From Planobispora longispora (lineage in GTDB: Bacteria > Actinomycetota > Actinomycetes > Streptosporangiales > Streptosporangiaceae), in NCBI RefSeq assembly GCF_016863135.1, contig NZ_BOOH01000033.1, positions 1 to 64,000 on the forward strand: 64,000 bases of DNA. The letters run 5' to 3'. Each line of letters opens with the position of its first letter. Position 1 is the stretch's first letter. Below are positions 7,710 through 16,211 of this stretch, piece by piece. The notes under the pieces were generated by a model, which was not told the origin of the DNA, did no database searches, and saw only the letters and a list, made by a program, of their open reading frames with translations. The position numbers were made by a program, and so were the translations under genes.

Positions 7710-9866
7710 TCAGCCGCGCAGCAGTCCGGCCGCTCTGGCCCAGCGGTACTTCGCGCCGAGCACGGCCACCGGCTTCTCGGTCGTGTAGGGATAGGCGATC
7801 ACGCCGTGGTCGAACAGGTGGTCGCAGGCGTCCTCGACCTCGGTGTCACCGGCCAGCGAGGCGACGACCGGCTTGTCGTTGCCCTTGGCCCGTTCCTCGG
7901 CGACCACCCGCGCGACCAGCTCGGCGAAGACCATCGGCGGCGTCACGATGGTGTGCCAGTAGCCCAGCACCAGCGCGTGGACCCGCGGGTCGGTCAGGCC
8001 GAGCCTGATGGTGTTCTCGTAGGTGCTCGGCGGCTCGCCGCCGGTGATGTCGACGGGGTTGCCGGCCGCGCCGAACGGCGGGATGTAGGCGCGGAAGGCC
8101 GCGTCGAGATCCGGCGGGATCTCCATGAGCGACAGCCCGTTGTCGACGCAGGCGTCGGAGAGCAGGACGCCCGAGCCGCCCGCGCCGGTGATGATGACGA
8201 CGTTCTCCCCCTTGGGGGCGGGCATGAGCGGCAGGGAGCGGGCGTACTCCAGCATGTCGTTCAGGCCCGGCGCGCGGACCACCCCGGCCTGGCGCAGGAT
8301 GTCGTCGTAGACCTTGTCGTCGCCGGCCAGCGCCCCGGTGTGCGAGCCGGCAGCCCGCGCGCCCATCGCGGTGCGCCCGGCCTTGAGCACGATCACCGGC
8401 TTGGCGCGGACCATCCGCCGGGCCGCCTCCACGAAGCCGCGCCCGTCCTTGAGGTCCTCCAGGTGCATGGCGACGCAGCGGGTGTTGTCGTCCTGCTCGA
8501 AGAAGGTGAGCAGGTCGTCCTCGTCGATGTCGGCCTTGTTGCCGACGCCCACGATCGCCGACACGCCCGTCCCGGTCGTCCTGCTGAACCCCAGGATGGC
8601 CATGCCGATGCCCCCGCTCTGCGAGGTCAGCGCCACTCCGCCCTTGACGTCGTACGGCGTGCAGAACGTCGCGCAGAGGTTCTCCGGCGTGTAGTAGTAG
8701 CCGTAGATGTTGGGCCCGAGAATCCGCACGCCGTGCCTGCGCGCGATCTCCACGATCTCCCGCTGGCCCTCGGCGTTGCCCGTCTCGGCGAACCCGGACG
8801 GGATCATGATGGCGCCCGCCACGCCCTTGAGGCCCGCCTGCTCCAGGGCCGCGGGCACGAGCTTGGCCGGGATCGCGAAGACCGCCACGTCCACCTCGCC
8901 CGGCGCCTCGGCGATGCTCGGGTAGGCGGGCAGGCCCAGGATCTCCGGGGCCTTGGGGTTGATCGGGTAGATGTGGCCGCGGTAGCCGCCCTCGATCAGG
9001 TTGCGCATGACCGAATTGCCGATCTTCCCCGTCTCCCCCGAGGCGCCGATCACCGCGACGGACCTCGGCCGGAAGATCCGGCTCATGGATGCGAGGATCT
9101 CCTCGCGCGGCGGCCGTACCGGCTCGGGCTCGGGCCGCTCGGCGAGCAGCACGCGGACGTCGGCCGCCGTGGCCCCCGCGGCGGTGGCGAAGACGGGGTT
9201 GAGGTCCACCTCGGCGATCTCGGGGAAGTCGCCGACCAGCGCGCCGACCCGTTCGATCATGTCCGCGAGCGCCCTCCTGTCCGCCGGTTCGGCACCCCGG
9301 GCACCACGCAGCACTTCGGCCGCCCTGATGTCGTCCAGCATCCCCATGGCATCTTCACCCGGGAGCGGGGCGAGCCGGAAGGTCACATCCTTGATCACCT
9401 CGACCAGGACGCCGCCGAGCCCGAAGGCGACGACCTTGCCGAAGGTCGGGTCGGTGACCGCACCGATGATCACCTCGTGGCCGCCGCCCACCATGGCCTG
9501 GACCTGGACGCCGTCGATCACCGCGTCGGGGTTGTAGGCGCGCGCCGACGCCGTGATCTGCTCGTGACCCGCCCGCACCGCGTCCGCGTCGCCGAGCCCG
9601 ACGAGCACGCCGCCCGCCTCCGTCTTGTGCAGGATGTCCGGGGAGACGATCTTCAGCACCACGGGGAAGCCGAGCTCCGCCGCGATGGAGACGGCCTCGT
9701 CCGCGGAGGCCGCCAGCCCCTCCCCGGGGGTCGTGATGCCGTACGCCTCGCAGACGCGGCGGCCTTCCGGCGCGGTCAGGGCGGTGCGGTTCTCCGCGCG
9801 CGCCTTGTCCAGCACCTCCCGCACGGCGGCCCGGTCGTACTGTACGGTGGCGCGGTCGTACGCCAT
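7710..9866 (-). CDS. NDP-forming acyl-CoA synthetase (fused ATP-grasp and CoA-binding subunits)
   Basis: A 718-residue protein. About residues 15-235 form an ATP-grasp (beta) domain with GFPVVLKIVSPDILHKTEAG. A CoA-binding Rossmann domain begins near residue 255 with RSVAVIGASGETGKIG, followed by ligase domains containing LTSQSGGIG and GSHTGALAGDD; that His is the expected phosphohistidine. The beta-alpha order is one of the known arrangements of ADP-forming acetyl-CoA synthetases. Its ATG overlaps the frc stop (TGATG), so the two are coupled. It could make oxalyl-CoA or formyl-CoA with ATP to prime the CoA-transferase cycle, or run backwards and gain ATP from a CoA thioester. Substrate not shown. 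Confidence 0.88.
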   Translation of the reverse strand: MAYDRATVQYDRAAVREVLDKARAENRTALTAPEGRRVCEAYGITTPGEGLAASADEAVSIAAELGFPVVLKIVSPDILHKTEAGGVLVGLGDADAVRAGHEQITASARAYNPDAVIDGVQVQAMVGGGHEVIIGAVTDPTFGKVVAFGLGGVLVEVIKDVTFRLAPLPGEDAMGMLDDIRAAEVLRGARGAEPADRRALADMIERVGALVGDFPEIAEVDLNPVFATAAGATAADVRVLLAERPEPEPVRPPREEILASMSRIFRPRSVAVIGASGETGKIGNSVMRNLIEGGYRGHIYPINPKAPEILGLPAYPSIAEAPGEVDVAVFAIPAKLVPAALEQAGLKGVAGAIMIPSGFAETGNAEGQREIVEIARRHGVRILGPNIYGYYYTPENLCATFCTPYDVKGGVALTSQSGGIGMAILGFSRTTGTGVSAIVGVGNKADIDEDDLLTFFEQDDNTRCVAMHLEDLKDGRGFVEAARRMVRAKPVIVLKAGRTAMGARAAGSHTGALAGDDKVYDDILRQAGVVRAPGLNDMLEYARSLPLMPAPKGENVVIITGAGGSGVLLSDACVDNGLSLMEIPPDLDAAFRAYIPPFGAAGNPVDITGGEPPSTYENTIRLGLTDPRVHALVLGYWHTIVTPPMVFAELVARVVAEERAKGNDKPVVASLAGDTEVEDACDHLFDHGVIAYPYTTEKPVAVLGAKYRWARAAGLLRG

Positions 9867-11134
9867 CAGATCACTCCGTCCGTCTTCAGCTCGGCGAGCT
9901 CCCGGGGGGACAGGCCCAGACCGGTGTAGATCTCGGTGTTGTGCTCGCCCAGCAGGGGCGGGGTGGTGATCTCGACCGGGGAGTCCGACAGCTGCAGCGG
10001 GCTGCCGACCGTCACGAACGAGCCGCGCTCGGGGTGCCCGACCTCGACCACCATGCCCTCCTGCCGGAGGGTCTCGTCCCGGATCAGCTCCTCGGTCGAC
10101 AGGATCGGGCCGCACGGGACGCCGGCGGCGTTGAGCCGGTCGAGGACCTCCCACTTGCCGTGGCGGCTGCTCCACTCCTCGATGAGCTGGAACATCTTGT
10201 CCAGCTTCGACAGCCGGGCCTGGGGGGTGGCCCACTCGGGGTCGTCGGCCAGCTCGGGGCGGCCGATGATCGCGGAGAGGGGCGCCCAGCCGACCGGCTG
10301 GACGATGACGTAGATGTAGTCGTTGGGACCGCCGGGGGCGCAGCGCACGGCCCAGCCGGGCTGCCCGCCGCCGGAGGCGTTCCCCGAGCGCGGGACCTCC
10401 GTGCCGAAAGTCTTGTTGGGGTACTCCGTCAGCGGGCCGTGCGCGAGCCGCTGCTGGTCGCGGAGCTTGACCCGGCACAGGTTGAGCACGGCGTGCTGCA
10501 TGGCCACCTGCACCCGCTGCCCGCGGCCGGTCCGCTCCCGCTGGTAGAGCGCCGCGAGGATGGCGGCCACGGCGTGCACCCCGGTGCCCGAGTCGCCGAT
10601 CTGCGCGCCGGTGGCCAGCGGCGGGCCGTCCTCGAAACCGGTGGTGCTCATCGACCCGCCCATCGCCTGGGCGATCACCTCGTAGGCCTTGAACTTGGCG
10701 TAGCGGCCCGGGCCGAAGCCCTTGATCGAGGCGTAGACCAGCCGGGGGTTGAGCTCCTGGAGCCGCTCCCAGGTGAAGCCCATCCGGTCGACGGCGCCGG
10801 GCCCGAAGTTCTCCACCATGACGTCGGACCCGCGCACCAGGTCGGCGAAGATCTCCTTGCCGCGCTCGCTCTTCATGTTGAGCGTGATGCTGCGCTTGTT
10901 GCAGTTCAGCATCGTGAAGTAGAGGCTGTCGACGCCGGGGACGTCGCGCAGCTGCCCGCGCGTGACGTCGCCCGAGGGCGCCTCCAGCTTGACCACGTCC
11001 GCGCCCAGCCAGGCCAGCAGCTGGGTGCAGGACGGCCCGGACTGCACATGGGTCATGTCGAGGACGCGGATGCCGTCCAGAGCCTTGCCACCGGATCCGC
11101 CCGTGTCCACGGGCCGTTCAGCGCTCCTGCTCAT
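9866..11134 (-). CDS. frc: formyl-CoA:oxalate CoA-transferase
   Basis: A 422-residue class III CoA-transferase that moves CoA from formyl-CoA to oxalate, giving oxalyl-CoA and formate. It closely follows the remembered sequence of E. coli Frc: GIRVLDMTHVQSGPSCTQLL, LYFTMLNCNKRSITLN, GFTWERLQELNPRL, LNLCRVKLRDQQRL and GGGGQPGW-type glycine runs. The catalytic aspartate is the D of AQIGDSGTG. The ATG follows GAGGGGCGACCG, which overlaps the oxc stop ten bases upstream. The glycine loop and the DQQRL region fit formyl-CoA transferase better than the wider CaiB/BaiF family. Its oxc neighbour supports the assignment. Confidence 0.95.
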   Translation of the reverse strand: MSRSAERPVDTGGSGGKALDGIRVLDMTHVQSGPSCTQLLAWLGADVVKLEAPSGDVTRGQLRDVPGVDSLYFTMLNCNKRSITLNMKSERGKEIFADLVRGSDVMVENFGPGAVDRMGFTWERLQELNPRLVYASIKGFGPGRYAKFKAYEVIAQAMGGSMSTTGFEDGPPLATGAQIGDSGTGVHAVAAILAALYQRERTGRGQRVQVAMQHAVLNLCRVKLRDQQRLAHGPLTEYPNKTFGTEVPRSGNASGGGQPGWAVRCAPGGPNDYIYVIVQPVGWAPLSAIIGRPELADDPEWATPQARLSKLDKMFQLIEEWSSRHGKWEVLDRLNAAGVPCGPILSTEELIRDETLRQEGMVVEVGHPERGSFVTVGSPLQLSDSPVEITTPPLLGEHNTEIYTGLGLSPRELAELKTDGVI

Positions 11135-11144
11135 CGGTCGCCCC

Positions 11145-12836
11145 TCACTTGTACATGGTCTGGTTCATGGTTCCGGGGGCGTATACCTCCGGATCGACCC
11201 ATACGTTGATCAGCGCGGGCTTGCCCGACTCGCGGGCCCGCTCCAGGGCGGGACGGATGTCGGCGGGGTCCCTGACCTCCTCGCCGTGGCCGCCCAGCAT
11301 CCGGGCGAACTCGTCGTATCTGACGTCGCCGAGGGTGTTGCCGATCCGGGCGCGCTCCTGGCCGTACTTGGCGGCCTGGCCGTAGCGGATCTGGTTCATC
11401 GAGGAGTTGTTGCCGATGACCCCGATGAACGGCAGGCCGAAGCGGACCATGGTCTCGAAGTCCCAGCCGGTGAGGCTGAAGGCGCCGTCGCCGAAGAGGC
11501 AGAGCACCTCCTTGTCCGGCCGGGCGTGCTTGGCCGCCATCGCGAAGGCGACGCCGACGCCGAGGGTGCCCAGCGGGCCGGGGTCCATCCAGTGGCCGGG
11601 CGACTTGGGCTGCACGACCTGGCCGGAGAAGGTGACGATGTCGCCGCCGTCGCCGATGTAGACGGAGTCCTCGGTGAGGAACTCGTTGATCTCGTGGACC
11701 AGCCGGTAGGGGTCGATCGGCCGGGCGCCGGACAGCTGCCGGGGCAGCCGCTTGTCGTAGGCCTGTCTCTCGACCGCGCGCAACTCCTCCAGCCACTCCT
11801 TGCGGCGGGCCGCCCCGTTGTCGGCGCGCCCGGAGGCGGCCTGCGCGGCGGCGGAGAGCACGAGCCCGGCGTCGCCGACGATGCCGAGGTCGATGTCGCG
11901 GTTCTTGCCGACGGTCCGGTAGTCGAGGTCGATCTGGACCACGGTCGCCGTGGGCGACAGCCGCCTGCCGTACCCCATGCGGAAGTCGAACGGGGTGCCG
12001 ACGATGATGATCAGGTCGGCGTTGGTGAACGCGTAGCGCCGGGACAGCTGGAAGTGGTGGGGGTCGCCGGGCGGGAGCGTGCCGCGTCCGGAGCCGTTCA
12101 TGTAGGCGGGGACGTTCAGCGCGCGGACGAAGTCGATCGCGTCGTCGGTGGCGCGGCAGGTCCACACCTGACTGCCCAGCAGGACGCACGGCTTCTCCGC
12201 GTGGACCAGCAGGTCGGCCAGGCGCTCGACCGCCTCCGGGTCGCCCGCCTGGCGGGTGGAGGCCCGGTAGCGGCCGGTCCGGGGGATGCGGGCCGAGGCC
12301 AGCGGGACCCTGGCGTCGAGCACGTCGCGCGGGATCTCCAGGAACGACGGGCCGGGCGCGCCGTGGTAGCACTCGCGGAAGGCCATCGACACGATGTCGG
12401 CCACCCGCTCGGTCGAGGGCACCGTCGCGGCGAACTTGGTGATCGGGGTCATCATGTCGACGTGCGGCAGGTCCTGCAGCGAGCCCATCTTGTGCTGGCT
12501 GAGGGCCCCTTGGCCGCCGATGAGCAGCATGGGGCTCTCCGCCCGGAAGGCGTTGGCCACGCCGGTGACCGCGTCGGTGGTCCCCGGCCCGGCCGTCACC
12601 ACCGCGCAGCCCGGCTTTCCGGTGATCCGCGCGTAGCCGTCGGCGGCGTGCGCGGCGACCTGCTCGTGGCGGACGTCGACGACGTCGATGCCCTCGTCGA
12701 CGCAGCCGTCGTAGATGTCGATGATGTGGCCGCCGCAGAGCGTGAAGATCACATCGATCCCCTCCGCTTTGAGCGCCTTGGCGACCAGGTGTCCACCGGA
12801 GATCGTTTCCGTCGCCGTGTCCGTCGGCTGGGTCAT
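11145..12836 (-). CDS. oxc: oxalyl-CoA decarboxylase (thiamine diphosphate enzyme)
   Basis: A 563-residue ThDP enzyme with the usual three domains. The pyrimidine-binding domain has the activating Glu in DVRHEQVAAHAADGYAR (about residue 50). The diphosphate-binding motif is GDGAFSLTGWDFETMVRFGLP...NN near residues 440-475. The ATG follows AGAGGA eight bases upstream; an upstream frame extends into the operator and is rejected. It is first in a six-gene operon and is followed by frc, the standard oxalate pair. Related families are acetolactate synthase-like IlvG and 2-hydroxyacyl-CoA lyase, with which sequence alone can be confused. Oxalyl-CoA decarboxylase is assigned mainly from frc and formate dehydrogenase context. 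Confidence 0.85.
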   Translation of the reverse strand: MTQPTDTATETISGGHLVAKALKAEGIDVIFTLCGGHIIDIYDGCVDEGIDVVDVRHEQVAAHAADGYARITGKPGCAVVTAGPGTTDAVTGVANAFRAESPMLLIGGQGALSQHKMGSLQDLPHVDMMTPITKFAATVPSTERVADIVSMAFRECYHGAPGPSFLEIPRDVLDARVPLASARIPRTGRYRASTRQAGDPEAVERLADLLVHAEKPCVLLGSQVWTCRATDDAIDFVRALNVPAYMNGSGRGTLPPGDPHHFQLSRRYAFTNADLIIIVGTPFDFRMGYGRRLSPTATVVQIDLDYRTVGKNRDIDLGIVGDAGLVLSAAAQAASGRADNGAARRKEWLEELRAVERQAYDKRLPRQLSGARPIDPYRLVHEINEFLTEDSVYIGDGGDIVTFSGQVVQPKSPGHWMDPGPLGTLGVGVAFAMAAKHARPDKEVLCLFGDGAFSLTGWDFETMVRFGLPFIGVIGNNSSMNQIRYGQAAKYGQERARIGNTLGDVRYDEFARMLGGHGEEVRDPADIRPALERARESGKPALINVWVDPEVYAPGTMNQTMYK

Positions 12837-12862
12837 CCGTGCGATCCTCTCAGCGTGTTCTG

Positions 12863-12880
12863 CATACTGCATACCGTATG
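12863..12880. promoter_or_regulatory. operator D of the oxalate regulon, before oxc
   Basis: CATACTGCATACCGTATG is an 18-base, nearly palindromic site 27 bases upstream of the oxc ATG. It is the most symmetric full-length copy and a good reference for the motif. It would control the whole oxc-to-terC operon. Confidence 0.78.
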
Positions 12881-13174
12881 AGGGCAATGGTTACTCTGGA
12901 GATCGGGTGATGTCTAGACCCTTTGCCCGGCCGTCAGGACGGTCCAGCCGCCCGGGTCATCCGGATTGTCGGCACCCATCCCGGCCATGCGAGCCGCCCT
13001 CCCAGGAGAGGCCCCTCGGGGCGGCCGGCTCCGTGAGAGCGGACGGGGGATCACCGATGGCCCACCCGCCGCGAGCAGCCGGTTCACCGGCCGCGGCCAG
13101 GGCTTCAGCGGCGGCGATCTTCCGGTTGGCAGGGCTCGGCGGGACCATCGGCGGCTCCTTGACCGGCTTTTTTC
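12881..13174. other. divergent spacer between oxc and the PanE-like gene
   Basis: About 290 bases without a convincing gene; the frames across it are poor in start signals. Operators D and E lie at its two ends, so each divergent gene has its own site rather than sharing one. Confidence 0.55.
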
Positions 13175-13192
13175 CATACTGTATACCGAATG
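13175..13192. promoter_or_regulatory. operator E of the oxalate regulon, before the PanE-like gene
   Basis: CATACTGTATACCGAATG matches the shared motif at 17 of 18 positions of the consensus. It ends 28 bases before the GTG start of the reductase gene and follows a T-rich run. Confidence 0.78.
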
Positions 13193-13220
13193 CATTGTCG
13201 ACGCGAGAACGGAGCCCCCA

Positions 13221-14210
13221 GTGAAAGTCGCTGTTCTTGGCGCCGGCGCCATCGGCGCCTACGTCGGCGCGGCCCTCTGCCGGGCCGGGGTCGACGTGCA
13301 TCTCATCGCCCGAGGCGAGCACCTCGCGGCGATGCGCGAGTCCGGCGTGCGCGTCCTGAGCCCCCGGGGCGACTTCACCGCCCATCCCCACGCCACCGGC
13401 GACCCGCGCGAGGTCGGCCCGGTGGACTACGTCTTCCTCGGCCTGAAGGCCACCTCCTACGCCGGCGCGGGTCCCATGATCGAGCCGCTGCTCCACGAGG
13501 CCACCGGCATCGTCGCCGCACAGAACGGCATCCCGTGGTGGTACTTCCACCGGCTCCCCGGCCCCTACCAGGGCTACTCCATCCAGAGCGTCGACCCCGA
13601 AGGGGCGGTCACCGCGGCCCTCCCGTTGGAGCGCGCGATCGGCTGCGTCGTCTACGCCGCCACCGAGATCGAGTCCCCCGGCGTCATCCGCCACCTGGAG
13701 GGCACCCGCTTCTCCGTCGGCGAGCCGGACGGCTCCCTGTCGCCCCGCTGCGCCGCCTTCAGCCGGGCCATGGTCTCCGGCGGCCTGAAGTGCCCGGTGG
13801 AGGCCGACCTGCGGCGCGACATCTGGATCAAGCTCATGGGCAACATCGCGTTCAACCCGATCAGCGCCCTGACCCGGGCCACGATGGCGGGGATCTGCCG
13901 CCACGGCGGGACGCGCGAGCTGGTCGTCACGATGATGCGCGAGACCGTCGAGGTGGCCCGCCGCGTCGGCTGCGACCCCGGAGTCTCCATCGAGCGACGG
14001 CTCTCGGGCGCCGAGCGTGCCGGGGAGCACAAGACCTCGACGCTCCAGGACCTGGAGCGGGGCAGGCCCATGGAGCTCGACGTGATCCTCGCGGCCGTCG
14101 TGGAGCTGGCCGACCTCACCGGCGCCGAGGTGCCGACCCTGCGGGCCATCCACGCGGTCGCCGACCTCCTGGCCGAGCAGGCCCGCCGGGACCTTGTCCC
14201 CGTGCGCTAG
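13221..14210 (+). CDS. PanE/ApbA-family reductase, candidate oxalyl-CoA reductase
   Basis: A 329-residue NADP-dependent reductase of the 2-dehydropantoate 2-reductase family. The N-terminal Rossmann motif is VAVLGAGAIGAYVGAALCRAG. The C-terminal helical domain has DIWIKLMGNIAFNPISALT, with the expected Lys and Asn, and KTSTLQDLERGRPMELD. The GTG start follows GGAG by six bases. Operator E ties it to oxalate genes. In Methylobacterium extorquens a PanE paralogue (PanE2) was reported as an oxalyl-CoA reductase giving glyoxylate, so the same role here would open an assimilatory branch. A true pantothenate enzyme supplying CoA is the alternative. Family firm, substrate inferred. Confidence 0.88.
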   Translation: MKVAVLGAGAIGAYVGAALCRAGVDVHLIARGEHLAAMRESGVRVLSPRGDFTAHPHATGDPREVGPVDYVFLGLKATSYAGAGPMIEPLLHEATGIVAAQNGIPWWYFHRLPGPYQGYSIQSVDPEGAVTAALPLERAIGCVVYAATEIESPGVIRHLEGTRFSVGEPDGSLSPRCAAFSRAMVSGGLKCPVEADLRRDIWIKLMGNIAFNPISALTRATMAGICRHGGTRELVVTMMRETVEVARRVGCDPGVSIERRLSGAERAGEHKTSTLQDLERGRPMELDVILAAVVELADLTGAEVPTLRAIHAVADLLAEQARRDLVPVR

Positions 14211-14215
14211 CGCGA

Positions 14216-14236
14216 CATACTGTAGACGGTATACAG
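14216..14236. promoter_or_regulatory. operator F of the oxalate regulon, before formate dehydrogenase
   Basis: CATACTGTAGACGGTATACAG contains two overlapping copies of the core in opposite orientation. It lies 42 bases upstream of the formate dehydrogenase TTG start and just after the reductase stop, so the dehydrogenase operon can be induced separately. Confidence 0.75.
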
Positions 14237-14278
14237 CATTCTCTGAAAGTTCCAGGAGATCCCTGAAAGGGGCGGGCA

Positions 14279-16204
14279 TTGAAGAGGAAGCGCGCCGAAC
14301 ACTACGACCGGCTCACCCACCCCCTCGTCCGCGAGGACGGCGTGCTGCGCCGCGCGAGCTGGGAGGAGGCCCTCGACCTGGCCGCCGAAGGGTTCCGCAG
14401 GAACGTGGAGCGGCACGGGCCGGACGCCTTCGCCATGTTGTCCTGCGCCCGCTCCACCAACGAGATGAACTACGTGGCGCAGAAGTTCACCCGGGTGGTG
14501 GTCGGCACCAACAACGTCGACTCCTGCAACCGCACCTGCCACGCGCCGAGCGTGGCGGGGCTGTCGGCGGTCTTCGGCAGCGGCGGCGGCACCTCCTCCT
14601 ACCAGGAGGTCGAGGACACCGACGTGATCGTGATGTGGGGCTCGGCGGCGCGCGACGCCCATCCGATCTTCTTCCAGCACGTGCTGAAGGGCATCAGGAA
14701 GGGCGCCCGGATGTTCGCCGTCGATCCCCGGCGCACGGGCACGGCCCGCTGGGCCGACCGCTGGCTGGGGCTGAACGTGGGCACCGACATCCCGCTCGCC
14801 CACGCGGTCGCCCGGGAGATCGTCCACGCCGGCCTGCACAACACCGCGTTCATCGAACGCGCCACCGAGGGCTTCGACGAGTTCGCCGCCTCGGTCGAGC
14901 CGTGGACCCTCCAGGCGGCCGAGCGGGTCACCGGGGTGCCCGCCGAGGCGATCCGGGAGCTCGCGCACGCCTACGCCCGCGCCGACCGCGCCCAGTTGTG
15001 CTGGACGCTCGGGATCACCGAGCACCACAACGCCACCGACAACGTGCGCGCGCTCATCAACCTGGCGCTGCTCACCGGCCACGTCGGCCGCTACGGCTCC
15101 GGCCTGTCCCCGCTGCGCGGGCAGAACAACGTGCAGGGCGGCGGCGACATGGGGGCCATCCCCAACCGGCTGCCCGGCTTCCAGGACATCCTCGACCCGG
15201 ACGTCCGGGCCAAGTTCGAGCAGGCGTGGCAGATCCCCATCCGGCCGCGGTACGGCTTCAACCTCACCGAGATGCTGGAGGCGATGGGCGAGGGCGAGGT
15301 CACCGCCTGCTACATCGTCGGCGAGAACCCGGTGCAGTCCGAGGCCGACTCCCTGAGCTGCGTCAAGCGGCTGGGCATGCTCGACCACCTGGTCGTCCAG
15401 GACATCTTCCTCACCAAGACCGCCCAGATGGCCGACGTCGTGCTGCCCGCCGGCGCGGCCTGGTGCGAGAGCGAGGGCACCTTCACCAACAGCGAGCGCC
15501 GGGTGCAGCGGGTGCGCAAGGCGCTCGAACCGCCGGGCGAGGCCCGTGACGACATCTGGATCCTCTGCGAGCTCGCCCGCCGGCTCGGCCACGACTGGCA
15601 CTACGACGGCGCCGAGGAGGTCTGGGACGAGCTGCGCCGGCTCTCCCCCGCGCACACCGGCATGACCTACCGCCGCCTGGAGGACCTGCAGGGCATCCAG
15701 TGGCCCTGCCCCTCGGAAGACTCCCTGGAGCCCCCCTTCCTGCACGGGCGGCTCTGGGAGACCGACCCCGCCCGGCGCGGCCGGCCGGCCCCGTTCGCGA
15801 TCCTGCGGCACTCCCCGCCGGTGGACCTGCTCGACGACGACTACCCGCTCCGCCTCACCACCGGCCGCCGCCTCGACTCCTACAACACCGGCGTGCAGTC
15901 GTCCGGGTTCGCCTCCCCGCTGCGCCGCGGCGAGACCGTCGAGGTCTCCCCCGAGGACGCCGCGCGGCTCGGCGTGGTCCCGGGCGAGGAGGTCAGGATC
16001 ACCTCCCGGCGGGGCTCGGTGGTCGCGCCGGTCTACGTCGACCCGGCCCTGCGCCCCGGGCTGGTCTTCATGACCATGCACTTCCCCGACGAGGTGGACA
16101 CCAACTCCCTCACCATCGAGGCCACCTGCCCGATCGCGGGCACCGCCGAGTTCAAGGCGGCCGCCGTCCGGATCGACAAGCTCGTCCCCGCGAAGGCCGG
16201 GTGA
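14279..16204 (+). CDS. fdsA: formate dehydrogenase alpha subunit, molybdopterin catalytic part (N-terminal domain missing)
   Basis: A 641-residue bis-MGD oxidoreductase. The Mo ligand is Cys87 in NRTCHAPSVAGL, followed by the catalytic His88; it is a Cys enzyme, not Sec. RGQNNVQGGGDMG and TTGRRLDSYNTGVQSSGF are typical of formate dehydrogenases, and a molydopterin dinucleotide-binding domain ends the protein. Family members begin with Fe-S domains and a Cys4 motif, but this one starts at the DRLTHPLVR linker. The missing part is encoded at 18133-19101. The TTG start follows AAGGGG. It oxidises formate, presumably cytoplasmic and NAD-linked through the next gene. Oxalate breakdown releases the formate it would use. 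Confidence 0.92.
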   Translation: MKRKRAEHYDRLTHPLVREDGVLRRASWEEALDLAAEGFRRNVERHGPDAFAMLSCARSTNEMNYVAQKFTRVVVGTNNVDSCNRTCHAPSVAGLSAVFGSGGGTSSYQEVEDTDVIVMWGSAARDAHPIFFQHVLKGIRKGARMFAVDPRRTGTARWADRWLGLNVGTDIPLAHAVAREIVHAGLHNTAFIERATEGFDEFAASVEPWTLQAAERVTGVPAEAIRELAHAYARADRAQLCWTLGITEHHNATDNVRALINLALLTGHVGRYGSGLSPLRGQNNVQGGGDMGAIPNRLPGFQDILDPDVRAKFEQAWQIPIRPRYGFNLTEMLEAMGEGEVTACYIVGENPVQSEADSLSCVKRLGMLDHLVVQDIFLTKTAQMADVVLPAGAAWCESEGTFTNSERRVQRVRKALEPPGEARDDIWILCELARRLGHDWHYDGAEEVWDELRRLSPAHTGMTYRRLEDLQGIQWPCPSEDSLEPPFLHGRLWETDPARRGRPAPFAILRHSPPVDLLDDDYPLRLTTGRRLDSYNTGVQSSGFASPLRRGETVEVSPEDAARLGVVPGEEVRITSRRGSVVAPVYVDPALRPGLVFMTMHFPDEVDTNSLTIEATCPIAGTAEFKAAAVRIDKLVPAKAG

Positions 16205-16211
16205 GGAGGGC

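Noticed and set aside
12715-13224. 169-residue plus-strand frame across the oxc start and divergent spacer
   Set aside because: It overlaps the oxc start, runs through two operators and has no family signature or ribosome-binding site.
14534-14542. possible selenocysteine formate dehydrogenase
   Set aside because: The molybdenum ligand codon at residue 87 is a Cys codon, and no in-frame TGA is found in the gene.
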